This document shows, in pieces, positions 29,261 through 41,535 of a stretch of 64,000 nt of DNA. Each line of letters begins with the position of its first letter. Position 1 is the stretch's first letter. This DNA comes from Aurelia coerulea (lineage: Eukaryota; Cnidaria; Scyphozoa; Semaeostomeae; Ulmaridae). A program made the translations under genes and the position numbers. The DNA is taken from the NCBI GenBank assembly GCA_039566865.1, contig CM076961.1:69501-133500 (forward strand). Reading direction: 5' to 3'. A model generated the notes under the pieces. The model was not told the DNA's origin. It searched no databases and saw only the letters and a list, made by a program, of their open reading frames with translations.

Positions 29261-31569
29261 TTCAAATTCGATTTAAGGCCTAAATAGGCCATTTTACATG
29301 GGAATAAGGGTCAGGAAACATGTTTGGGGTTCTTCGGGACATATTTATGGGGTTTTGGCCGAAAAAAAAGTTTTTTTTTTTTAAATTTTCAAAATCGATT
29401 TAAGGCCTAAATAGGCCATTTTACATGCGAATAAGGGTCAGGAAACATGTTTGGGGTTCTTTGGGACATTTTTAGGGGGTTTTGGCCGAAAAAAAAAATT
29501 TTTTTTTTTCCAAAATTTTCAAAATCGATTTAAGGCCTAAATAGGCCGTTTTACATGGGAATAAGGGTCAGGAAACATGTTTGGGGTTCTTCGGGACATA
29601 TTTAGGGGGTTTTGGCCGAAAAAAAAAATTTTTTTTTTCAAAAATTTTCAAATTCGATTTAAGGCCTAAATAGGCCATTTTACATGGGAATAAGGGTCAG
29701 GAAACATGTTTGGGGTTCTTCGGGACATATTTAGGGGGTTTTGGCCGAAAAAAAATTTTTTTTTTTTTAAATTTTCAAAATCGATTTAAGGCCTAAATAG
29801 GCCATTTTACATGCGAATAAGGGTCAGGAAACATGTTTGGGGTTCTTTGGGACATTTTTAGGGGGTTTTGGCCGAAAAAAAAAATTTTTTTTCAAAAATT
29901 TTCAAAATCGATTTAAGGCCTAAATAGGCCGTTTTACATGGGAATAAGGGTCAGGAAACATGTTTGGGGTTCTTCGGGACATATTTAGGGGGTTTTGGCC
30001 GAAAAAAAAATTTTTTTTTCAAAAATTTTCAAAATCGATTTAAGGCCTAAATAGGCCATTTTACATGGGAATAAGGGTCAGGAAACATGTTTGGGGTTCT
30101 TTGGGACATTTTTAGGGGGTTTTGGCCGAAAAAAAGTTTTTTTTTTCAAAAATTTTCAAAATCGATTTAAGGCCTAAATAGGCCATTTTACATGGGAATA
30201 AGGGTCAGGAAACATGTTTGGGGTTCTTTGGGACATTTTTAGGGGGTTTTGGCCGAAAAAAAATTTTTTTTTTCAAAAATTTTAAAAATCGATTTAAGGC
30301 CTAAATAGGCCATTTTACATGGGAATAAGGGTCAGGGAACATGTTTGGGGTTCTTTGGGACATTTTTAGGGGGTTTTGGCCGAAAAAAAATTTTTTTTTC
30401 AAAAATTTTCAAAATCGATTTAAGGCCTAAATAGGCCATTTTACATGGGAATAAGGGTCAGGGAACATGTTTGGGGTTCTTTGGGACATTTTTAGGGGGT
30501 TTTGGCCGAAAAAAAAAAATTTTTTTCAAAAATTTTCAAATTCGATTTAAGGCCTAAATAGGCCATTTTACGTTAGAATAAGGGTCAGGAAACATGTTTG
30601 GGGTTCTTCGGGACATTTTTAGGGGGTTTTGGCCGAAAAAAAAATTTTTTTTTCAAAAATTTTCAAATTCGATTTAAGGCCTAAATAGGCCATTTTACAT
30701 GGGAATAAGGGTCAGGAAACATGTTTGGGGTTCTTCGGGACATTTTCAGGGGGTTTTGGCCGAAAAAAAAAACTTTTTCAAAAATTTTAAACTTCGATTT
30801 AAGGCCTAAATAGGCCATTTTACATGGGAGTAAGGGTCAGGAAACATGTTTGGGGTTCTTCGGGACATTTTTAGGGGGTTTTGGCCGAAAAAAAATTTTT
30901 TTCTTCAAAAATTTTCAAAATCGATTTAAGGCCTAAATAATTAATTTTACATGGGAATAAGGGTCAGGAAACATGTTTGGGGTACTTCGGGACATTTTTA
31001 GGGGGTTTTGGCCGAAAAAAATTTTTTTTTTCAAAAATTTTCAAAATCGATTTAAGGCCTAAATAGGCCATTTTACATGGGAATGAGGGTCAAGAAACAT
31101 GTTTGGGGTTCTTCGGGACATTTTTAGGGGGTTTTGGCCGAAAAAAAAATTTTTTTTTCAAAAATTTTCAAAATCGATTTAAGGCCTAAATAGGCCATTT
31201 TACATGGGAATAAGGGTCAGGAAACATGTTTGGGGTTCTTCGGGACATTTTTAGGGGGTTTTGGCCGAAAAAAAAATTTTTTTTTCAAAAATTTTCAAAA
31301 TCAATTTAAGGCCTAAATAGGCCATTTTACATGGGAATAAGGGTCAAGAAACATGTTTGGGGTTCTTCGGGACATTTTTAGGGGGTTTTGGCCGAAAAAA
31401 AAAATTTTTTTTCAAAAATTTTCAAATTCGATTTAAGGCCGAAATAGGCCATTTTACATGGGAATAAGGGTCAGGAAACATCTTTGGGGTTCTTCGGGAC
31501 ATTTTCAGGGGGTTTTGGCCGAAAAAAAAATTTTTTTTTCAAAAATTTTCAAAATCGATTTAAGGCCTA

Positions 31570-34500
31570 AATAGGCCATTTTACATGGGAATAAGGGTCA
31601 GGAAACATGTTTGGGGTTCTTCGGGACATTTTTAGTGGGTTTTGGCCGAAAAAAAATTTTTTTTTCAAAAATTTTCAAATTCGATTTAAGGCCTAAAAAG
31701 GCCATTTTACATGGGAATAAGGGTCAAGAAACATGTTTGGGGTTCTTCGGGACATTTTTAGGGGGTTTTGGCCGAAAAAAAAAATTTTTTTTCAAAAATT
31801 TTCAAATTCGATTTAAGGCCTAAATAGGCCATTTTACATGGGAATAAGGGTCAGGAATCATGTTTGGGGTTCTTCGGGACATTTTCAGGGGGTTTTTGCC
31901 GAAAAAAAAATTTTTTTTTCAAAAATTTTCAAAATCGATTTAAGGCCTAAATAGGCCATTTTACATGGGAATAAGGGTCAGGAAACATGTTTGGGGTTCT
32001 TCGGCACATTTTTAGTGGGTTTTGGCCGAAAAAAAATTTTTTTTTTCAAAAATTTTCAAATTCGATTTCAGGCCTAAATAGGCCATTTTACATGGGAATA
32101 AGGGTCAAGAAACATGTTTGGGGTTCTTCGGGACATTTTTAGGGGGTTTTGGCCGAAAAAAATTTTTTTTTTTCAAAAATTTTCAAATTCGATTTAAGGC
32201 CTAAATAGGCCATTTTACATGGGAATAAGGGTCAGGAAACATGTTTGGGGTTCTTCGGGACATTTCTAAGGGGTTTTGGCCGAAAAAAAAATTTTTTTTT
32301 CAAAAATTTTCAAAATCGATTTAAGGCCTAAATAGGCCATTTTACATGGGAATAAGGGTCAGGAAACATGTTTGGGGTTCTTCGGGACATTTTCAGGGGG
32401 TTTTGGCTGAAAAAAAAAATTTTTTTTCAAAAATTTTCAAAATCGATTTAAGGCCTAAATAGGCCATTTTACATGGGAATAAGGGTCAGGAAACATGTTT
32501 GGGGTTCTTCGGGACATTTTTAGGGGATTTTGGCCGAAAAAAAAATTTTTTTTTCAAAAATTTTCAAAATCGATTTAAGGCCTAAATAGGCCATTTTACA
32601 TGGGAATAAGGGTCAGGAAACACGTTTGGGGTCTTTGGGGACATTTTTAGGGGGTTTTGGCCGAAAAAAAATTTTTTTTTCAAAAATTTTCAAAATCGAT
32701 TTAAGGCCTAAATAGGCCATTTTACATAGGAATAAGGGTCAGGAAACACGTTTGGGGTCCTTCGAGACATTTTTAGGGGGTTTTGGCCGAAAAAAAAATT
32801 TTTTTTTCAAAAATTTTCAAATTCGATTTAAGGCCGAAATAGGCCATTTTACATGGGAATAAGGGTCAGGAAACATCTTTGGGGTTCTTCGGGACATTTT
32901 CAGGGGGTTTTGGCCGAAAAAAAAAATTTTTTTTCAAAAATTTTCAAAATCGATTTAAGGCCTAAATAGGCCATTTTACATGGGAATAAGGGTCAGGAAT
33001 CATGTTTGGGGTTCTTCGGGACATTTTCAGGGGGTTTTGGCCGAAAAAAAAATTTTTTTTTCAAAAATTTTCAAAATCGATTTAAGGCCTAAATAGGCCA
33101 TTTTACATGGGAATAAGGGTCAGGAAACATGTTTGGGGTTCTTCGGGACATTTTTAGTGGGTTTTGGCCGAAAAAAAATTTTTTTTTTCAAAAATTTTCA
33201 AATTCGATTTCAGGCCTAAATAGGCCATTTTACATGGGAATAAGGGTCAAGAAACATGTTTGGGGTTCTTCGGGACATTTTTAGGGGGTTTTGGCCGAAA
33301 AAAATTTTTTTTTTCAAAAATTTTCAAATTCGATTTAAGGCCTAAATAGGCCATTTTACATGGGAATAAGGGTCAGGAAACATGTTTGGGGTTCTTCGGG
33401 ACATTTCTAGGGGGTTTTGGCCGAAAAAAAAAATTTTTTTTCAAAAATTTTCAAAATCGATTTAAGGCCTAAATAGGCCATTTTACATTGGAATAAGGGT
33501 CAGGAAACATGTTTGGGGTTCTTCGGGACATTTTCAGGGGGTTTTGGCCGAAAAATAAAATTTTTTTTCAAAAATTTTCAAAATCGATTTAAGGCCTAAA
33601 TAGGCCATTTTACATGGGAATAAGGGTCAGGAAACATGTTTGGAGTTCTTCGGGACATTTTTAGGGGATTTTGGCCGAAAAAAAAATTTTTTTTTCAAAA
33701 ATTCTCAAAATCGATTTAAGGCCTAAATAGGCCATTTTACATGGGAATAAGGGTCAGGAAACATGTTTGGAGTTCTTCGGGACATTTTTAGGGGATTTTG
33801 GCCGAAAAAAAAATTTTTTTTTCAAAAATTCTCAAAATCGATTTAAGGCCTAGATAGGCCATTTTACATGGGAATAAGGGTCAGGAAACATGTTTGGGGT
33901 TCTTCGGGACATTTTAAGGGGGTTTTGGCCGAAAAAAAAAATTTTTTTTCAAAAAATTTCAAATTCGTTTTAATGCCTAAATAGGCCATTTTACATGGGA
34001 ATAAGGGTCAGGAAACATGTTTGGGGTTCTTCGGGACATTTTTAGTGGGTTTTGGCCGAAAAAAAATTTTTTTTTCAAAAATTTTCAAATTCGATTTAAG
34101 GCCTAAAAAGGCCATTTTACATGGGAATAAGGGTCAAGAAACATGTTTGGGGTTCTTCGGGACATTTTTAGGGGGTTTTGGCCGAAAAAAAAAATTTTTT
34201 TTCAAAAATTTTCAAATTCGATTTAAGGCCTAAATAGGCCATTTTACATGGGAATAAGGGTCAGGAATCATGTTTGGGGTTCTTCGGGACATTTTCAGGG
34301 GGTTTTTGCCGAAAAAAAAATTTTTTTTTCAAAAATTTTCAAAATCGATTTAAGGCCTAAATAGGCCATTTTACATGGGAATAAGGGTCAGGAAACATGT
34401 TTGGGGTTCTTCGGCACATTTTTAGTGGGTTTTGGCCGAAAAAAAATTTTTTTTTTCAAAAATTTTCAAATTCGATTTCAGGCCTAAATAGGCCATTTTA

Positions 34501-36140
34501 CATGGGAATAAGGGTCAAGAAACATGTTTGGGGTTCTTCGGGACATTTTTAGGGGGTTTTGGCCGAAAAAAATTTTTTTTTTTCAAAAATTTTCAAATTC
34601 GATTTAAGGCCTAAATAGGCCATTTTACATGGGAATAAGGGTCAGGAAACATGTTTGGGGTTCTTCGGGACATTTCTAAGGGGTTTTGGCCGAAAAAAAA
34701 ATTTTTTTTTCAAAAATTTTCAAAATCGATTTAAGGCCTAAATAGGCCATTTTACATGGGAATAAGGGTCAGGAAACATGTTTGGGGTTCTTCGGGACAT
34801 TTTCAGGGGGTTTTGGCTGAAAAAAAAAATTTTTTTTCAAAAATTTTCAAAATCGATTTAAGGCCTAAATAGGCCATTTTACATGGAAATAAGGGTCAGG
34901 AAACATGTTTGGGGTTCTTCGGGACATTTTTAGGGGATTTTGGCCGAAAAAAAAATTTTTTTTTCAAAAATTTTCAAAATCGATTTAAGGCCTAAATAGG
35001 CCATTTTACATGGGAATAAGGGTCAGGAAACACGTTTGGGGTCCTTCGGGACATTTTTAGGGGGTTTTGGCCGAAAAAAAATTTTTTTTTCAAAAATTTT
35101 CAAAATCGATTTAAGGCCTAAATAGGCCATTTTACATAGGAATAAGGGTCAGGAAACACGTTTGGGGTCCTTCGAGACATTTTTAGGGGGTTTTGGCCGA
35201 AAAAAAAATTTTTTTTTCAAAAATTTTCAAATTCGATTTAAGGCCGAAATAGGCCATTTTACATGGGAATAAGGGTCAGGAAACATCTTTGGGGTTCTTC
35301 GGGACATTTTCAGGGGGTTTTGGCCGAAAAAAAAAATTTTTTTTCAAAAATTTTCAAAATCGATTTAAGGCCTAAATAGGCCATTTTACATGGGAATAAG
35401 GGTCAGGAATCATGTTTGGGGTTCTTCGGGACATTTTCAGGGGGTTTTGGCCGAAAAAAAAATTTTTTTTTCAAAAATTTTCAAAATCGATTTAAGGCCT
35501 AAATAGGCCATTTTACATGGGAATAAGGGTCAGGAAACATGTTTGGGGTTCTTCGGGACATTTTTAGTGGGTTTTGGCCGAAAAAAAATTTTTTTTTTCA
35601 AAAATTTTCAAATTCGATTTCAGGCCTAAATAGGCCATTTTACATGGGAATAAGGGTCAAGAAACATGTTTGGGGTTCTTCGGGACATTTTTAGGGGGTT
35701 TTGGCCGAAAAAAATTTTTTTTTTCAAAAATTTTCAAATTCGATTTAAGGCCTAAATAGGCCATTTTACATGGGAATAAGGGTCAGGAAACATGTTTGGG
35801 GTTCTTCGGGACATTTCTAGGGGGTTTTGGCCGAAAAAAAAAATTTTTTTTCAAAAATTTTCAAAATCGATTTAAGGCCTAAATAGGCCATTTTACATTG
35901 GAATAAGGGTCAGGAAACATGTTTGGGGTTCTTCGGGACATTTTCAGGGGGTTTTGGCCGAAAAATAAAATTTTTTTTCAAAAATTTTCAAAATCGATTT
36001 AAGGCCTAAATAGGCCATTTTACATGGGAATAAGGGTCAGGAAACATGTTTGGAGTTCTTCGGGACATTTTTAGGGGATTTTGGCCGAAAAAAAAATTTT
36101 TTTTTCAAAAATTCTCAAAATCGATTTAAGGCCTAGATAG
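31570..36140 (+). repeat. 19-monomer (2,410 bp) tandem duplication with a one-monomer difference
   Basis: The block from about 31,570 is repeated from about 33,980, offset 2,410 bp. Markers include TTCGGCACATT at 32,001 and 34,411. The first copy carries one monomer more at its right end: the unit with GGAGTTCTTCGG and ATTCTCAAAA is present twice in tandem (near 33,650 and 33,777). After that the offset of the CCTAGATAGG marker falls to 2,284 bp (33,849 and 36,133). This shows exchange at both the block and the single-monomer scale. Confidence 0.88.
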
Positions 36141-38999
36141 GCCATTTTACATGAGAATAAGGGTCAGGAAACATGTTTGGGGTTCTTCGGGACATTTTTA
36201 GGGGGTTTTGGCCGAAAAAAAAAATTTTTTTTCAAAAATTTTCAAAATCGATTTAAGGCCTAAATAGGCCATTTTACATGGGAATAAGGGTCAGGAAACA
36301 TGTTTGGGGTTCTTCTGGACATTTTTAGGGGGTTTTGGCCGAAAAAAAAATTTTTTTTTTTTAAATTTTCAAATTCGATTTAAGGCCTAAATAGGCCATT
36401 TTACATGGGAATAAGGGTCAGGAAACATGTTTGGGGTTCTTCGGGACATTTTTAGGGGGTTTTGGCCGAAAAAAAAAATTTTTTTTCAAAAATTTTCAAA
36501 TTCGATTTAAGGCCTAAATAGGCCATTTTACATTAGAAAAAGGGTCAGGAAACATGTTTGGGGTTCTTCGGGACATTTTTAGGGGGTTTTGGCCGAAAAA
36601 CATTTTTTTTTTCAAAAATTTTCAAAATCGATTTAAGGCCTAAATAGGCCATTTTACATGGGAATAAGGGTCAGGAAACATGTTTGGGGTTCTTTGGGAC
36701 ATTTTTAGGGGGTTTTGGCCGAAAAAAAAATTTTTTTTCAAAAATTTTCAAATTCGATTTAAGGCCTAAATAGGCCATTTTACATGGGAATAAGGGTCAG
36801 GAAACATGTTTTGGGTTCTTCGGGTCATTTTTAGGGGGTTTTGGCCGAAAAAAAAATTTGTTTTTCAAAAATTTTCAAAATCGATTTAAGGCCTAAATAG
36901 GCCATTTTACATGGGAATAAGGGTCAGGAAACATGTTTGGGGTTCTTCGGGACATTTTCAGGGCGTTTTGGCCGAAAAAAAAAATTTTTTTTCAAAAATT
37001 TTCAAATTCGATTTAAGGCCTAAATAGGCCATTTTACATGGGAATAAGGGTCAGGAAACACGTTTGGGGTCCTTCGGGACATTTTTAGGGGGTTTTGGCC
37101 GAAAAAAAAATTTTTTTTTCAAAAATTTTCAAAATCGATTTAAGGCCTAAATAGGCCATTTTACATGGGAATAAGGGTCAGGAAACATGTTTGGGGTTCT
37201 TCGGGACATTTTTAGGGGGTTTTGGACGAAAAAAAAAATTTTTTTTCAATAATTTTCAAATTCGATTTAAGGCCTAAATAGGCCATTTTACATGGGAATA
37301 AGGGTCAAGAAACATGTTTGGGGTTCTTCGGGACATTTTTAGGGGGTTTTGGCCGAAAAAAAAATTTTTTTTTCAAAAATTTTCAAATTCGATTTAAGGC
37401 CTAAATAGGCCATTTTACATTAGAATAAGGGTCAGGAAACATGTTTGGGGTTCTTCGGGACATTTCTAGGGGGTTTTGGCCGAAAAAAAAATTTTTTTTT
37501 CAAAAATTTTCAAAATCGATTTAAGGCCTAAATAGGCCATTTTACATGGGAATAAGGGTCAGGAAACATGTTTGGGGTTCTTCGGGACATTTTTAGGGGG
37601 TTTTGGCCGAAAAAAGAATTTTTTGTTCAAAAATTTTCAAATTCGATTTAAGGCCTAAATAGGCCATTTTACATGGGAATAGGGGTCAGGAAACATGTTT
37701 GGGGTTCTTCGGGACATTTTTAGGGGGTTTTGGCCAGAAAAAAAAATTTTTTTTCAAAAATTTTCAAATTCGATTTAAGGCCTAAATAGGCCATTTTACA
37801 TGGGAATAAGGGTCAGGAAACATGTTTGGAGTTCTTCGGGACATTTTTAGGGGGTTTTGGCCGAAAAAAAAATTTTTTTTCAAAAATTTTCAAATTCGAT
37901 TTAAGGCCTAAATAGGCCATTTTACATGGGAATAAGGGTCAGGAAACATGTTTGGGTTTCTTCGGGACATTTTTAAGGGGTTTTGGCCGAAAAAAAAATT
38001 TTTTTTTCAAAAATTATCAAAATCGATTTAAGGCCTAAATAGGCCATTTTACATGGGAATAAGGGTCAGGAAACATGTTTGGGGTTCTTCGGGACATTTT
38101 TAGGGGGTTTTGGCCGAAAAAAGAATTTTTTTTTCAAAAATTTTCAAATTCGATTTAAGGCCTAAATAGGCCATTTTACATGGGAATAAGGGTCAGGAAA
38201 CATGTTTGGGGTTCTTCGGGACATTTTTAGGGTGTTTTGGCAGAAAAAAAATTTTTTTTTCAAAAATTTTCAAATTCGATTTTAGGCCTAAATAGGCCAT
38301 TTTACATGGGAATAAGGGTCAGAAAACATGTTTGGGGTTCTTCGGGACATTTTTAGGGGGTTTTGGCCGAAAAAAAAATTTTTTTTTCAAAAATTTTCAA
38401 ATTCGATTTAAGGCCTAAATAGGCCATTTTACATGGGAATAAGGGTCAGGAAACATGTTTGGGGTTCTTTGGGACATTTTTAGGGGGTTTTGGCCGAAAA
38501 AAAAAATTTTTTTCAAAAATTTTCAAATTCGATTTAAGGCCTAAATAGGCCATTTTACATGGGAATAAGGGTCAGGAAACATGTTTTGGGTTCTTCGGGT
38601 CATTTTTAGGGGGTTTTGGCCGAAAAAAAAAATTTTTTTTCAAAAATTTTGAAAATCGATTTAAGGCCTAAATAGGCCATTTTACATGGGAATAAGGGTC
38701 AGGGAACATGTTTGGGGTTCTTCGGGACATTTTTAGGGGGTTTTTGCCGTAAAAAAAAATTTTTTTTTTCAAAAAATTTTAAATTCGATTTAAGGCCTAA
38801 ATAGGCCTTTTTACATGGGAATAAGGGTCAGGAAACATGTTTGGGGCTATTCGGGTCATTTTTAGGGGGTTTTGGCCGAAAAAAAAATTTTTTTTTCAAA
38901 AATTTTCAAAATCGATTTAAGGCCTAAATAGGCCATTTTACATGGGAATAAGGGTCAGGAAACATGTTTGGGGTTCTTCGGGACATTTATAGGGGGTTT

Positions 39000-40140
39000 T
39001 GGCCGAAAAAAAAAACTTTTTTCAAAAATTTTAAACTTCGATTTAAGGCCTAAATAGGCCATTTTACATGGGAATAAGGGTCAGGAAACATGTTTGGGGT
39101 TCTTCGGGACATTTTTAGGGGGCTTTGGCCGAAAAAAAATTTTTTTTTCAAAAAATTTCAAATTCGATTTAAGGCCTAAATAGGCCATTTTACATGGGAA
39201 TAAGGGTCAAGAAACATGTTTGGGTTCTTCGGGACATTTTTAGGGGGTTTTGGCCGAAAAAAAAATTTTTTTTTCAAAAGTTTTCAAAATCGATTTAAGG
39301 CCTAAATAGGCCATTTTACATGGGAATAAGGGTCAGGAAACATGTTTGGGGTTCTTCGGGACATTTTTAGGGGGTTTTGGCCGAAAAAAAAAATTTTTTT
39401 TCAAAAATTTTCAAATTCGATTTAAGGCCTAAATAGGCCATTTTACATGGGAATAAGGGTCAGGAAACATGTTTGGGGTTCTTCGGGACATTTTTAGGGG
39501 GTTTTGGCCGAAAAAAAAATTTTTTTTTCAAAAATTTTCAAATTCGATTTAAGGCCTAAATAGGCCATTTTACATGGGAATAAGGGTCAGGAAACATGTT
39601 TGGGGTTCTTCGGGACATTTTTAGGGGGTTTTGGCCGAAAAAAAAAAATGTTTTTCAAAAATTTTCAAATTCGATTTAAGGCCTAAATAGGCCATTTTAC
39701 ATGGGAATAAGGGTCAGGAAACATGTTTGGGGTTCTTCGGGACATTTTTAGGGGGTTTTGGCCGAAAAAAAAATTTTTTTTTTCAAAAATTTTCAAAATC
39801 GATTTAAGGCCTAAATAGGCCATTTTACATGGGAATAAGGGTCAGGAAACATGTTTGGGGTTCTTCGGGACATTTATAGGGGGTTTTGGCCGAAAAAAAA
39901 AACTTTTTTCAAAAATTTTAAACTTCGATTTAAGGCCTAAATAGGCCATTTTACATGGGAATAAGGGTCAGGAAACATGTTTGGGGTTCTTCGGGACATT
40001 TTTAGGGGGCTTTGGCCGAAAAAAAAATTTTTTTTTCAAAAAATTTCAAATTCGATTTAAGGCCTAAATAGGCCATTTTACATGGGAATAAGGGTCAAGA
40101 AACATGTTTGGGTTCTTCGGGACATTTTTAGGGGGTTTTG
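39000..40140 (+). repeat. 7-monomer (about 887 bp) local duplication
   Basis: A distinctive monomer with an AACTTTTTTC tract and TTTTAAACTTCG junction occurs at about 39,014 and 39,901. It is followed in both places by a GGGGGCTTTGG monomer and then a monomer with TTTGGGTTCTTCGG (one G short). An older related copy of the first monomer is at about 30,770. The spacing equals seven monomers. Confidence 0.75.
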
Positions 40141-41535
40141 GCCGAAAAAAAAATTTTTTTTTCAAAAGTTTTCAAAATCGATTTAAGGCCTAAATAGGCC
40201 ATTTTACATGGGAATAAGGGTCAGGAAACATGTTTGGGGTTCTTCGGGACATTTTTAGGGGGTTTTGGCCGAAAAAAAAATTTTTTTTCAAAAATTTTCA
40301 AATTCGATTTAAGGCCTAAATAGGCCATTTTACATGGGAATAAGGGTCAGGAAACATGTTTGGGGTTCTTCGGGACATTTTTAGGGGGTTTTGGCCGAAA
40401 AAAAAATTTTTTTTTCAAAAATTTTCAAATTCGATTTAAGACCTAAATAGGCCATTTTACATGGGAATAAGGGTCAGGAAACATTTTTGGGGTTCTTCGG
40501 GACATTTTTAGGGGGTTTTGGCCGAAAAAAAAAAATGTTTTTCAAAAATTTTCAAAGCCTAAATAGGCCATTTTACATGGGAATAAGGGTCAGGAAACAT
40601 GTTTGGGGTTCTTCGGGACATTTTTAGGGGGTTTTGGCCGAAAAAAAAATTTTTTGTTCAAAAATTTTCAAATTCGATTTAAGGCCTAAATAGGCCATTT
40701 TACATGGGAATAAGGGTCAGGAAACATGTTTGGGGTTCTTCGGGACATTTGTAGGGGGTTTTGGCCGAAAAAAAAATTTTTTTTTCAAAAATTTTCAAAT
40801 TCGATTTAAGGCCTAAATAGGCCATTTTACATGGGAATAAGGGTCAGGAAACATGTTTGGGGCTCTTCGGGACATTTTTAGGGGGTTTTGGCCGAAAAAA
40901 AAATTTTTTTTTCAAAAATTTTCAAATTCGATTTAAGGCCTAAATAGGCCATTTTACATTGGAATAAGGGTCAGGAAACATGTTTGGGGTTCTTCGGGAC
41001 ATTTTTAGGGGGTTTTGGCCGAAAAAAAAATTTTTTTTTCAAAAATTTTCAAATTCGATTTAAGGCCTAAATAGGCCATTTTACATGGGAATAAGGGTCA
41101 GGAAACATGTTTGGGGTTCTTCGGGACATTTGTAGGGGGTTTTGGCCGAAAAAAAAATTTTTTTTTCAAAAATTTTCAAATTCGATTTAAGGCCTAAATA
41201 GGCCATTTTACATGGGAATAAGGGTCAGGAAACATGTTTGGGGTTCTTCGGGACATTTTTAGGGGGTTTTGGCCGAAAAAAAAAATTTTTTTCAAAAATT
41301 TTCAAATTCGATTTAAGGCCTAAATAGGCCATTTTACATGGGAATAAGGGTCAAGAAACATGTTTGGGGTTCTTCGGGACATTTTTAGGGGGTTTTGGCC
41401 GAAAAAAAGTTTTTATTCAAAAATTTTCAAAATCGATTTAAGGCCTAAATAGGCCATTTTGCATTGGAATAAGGGTCACGAAACATGTTTTGGGGTTCTT
41501 CGGGACATTTTTAGGGGGTTTTGGTCGAAAAAAAA

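Larger units (their letters stand above)
1..41535 (+). repeat. 127-bp satellite array, about 325-330 head-to-tail monomers
   Basis: The same unit of 126-127 bp recurs without interruption and always in the same orientation. The first unit starts at base 1, the next at 128, 255 and 381. A monomer begins CGATTTAAGGCCTAAATAGG. It continues through a very constant middle (CATGGGAATAAGGGTCAGG, then AACATGTTTGGGGTTCTT), then GGGGGTTTTGGCCG and a run of A followed by a run of T. Most copies differ at a few recurrent positions: TTTGGG or TTCGGG, CATTTTTAG or CATATTTAG, ATCGATTT or TTCGATTT, GGAAAC or GGGAAC. Run lengths of A and T vary by one to four bases and account for most length differences. The low divergence implies recent homogenisation. 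The left end is outside the window. Short open frames of 60-78 codons cross pairs of monomers on both strands, but they follow from the repeat and are not genes. Whether the array is centromeric, pericentromeric or elsewhere cannot be told from sequence alone. Confidence 0.98.

Noticed and set aside
594..34233. Open frames of 60-78 codons inside the array on both strands
   Set aside because: They are translations of two adjacent monomers, are repeated with the monomer, and end wherever the A/T run lengths shift the frame. They have no codon bias or domain of their own.
1..41535. CRISPR-like array
   Set aside because: The whole unit repeats without unique spacers, the unit is 127 bp, and the DNA is clearly eukaryotic.
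1..41535. CENP-B box in the monomer (CTTCGGGACATTTTTA region)
   Set aside because: The TTCG and one A fit, but the required CGGG at the end of the box is TTTT, so the consensus is not met.
1..41535. rDNA intergenic spacer repeats
   Set aside because: No rRNA sequence was recognised on either side, and the array ends beside a protein gene.
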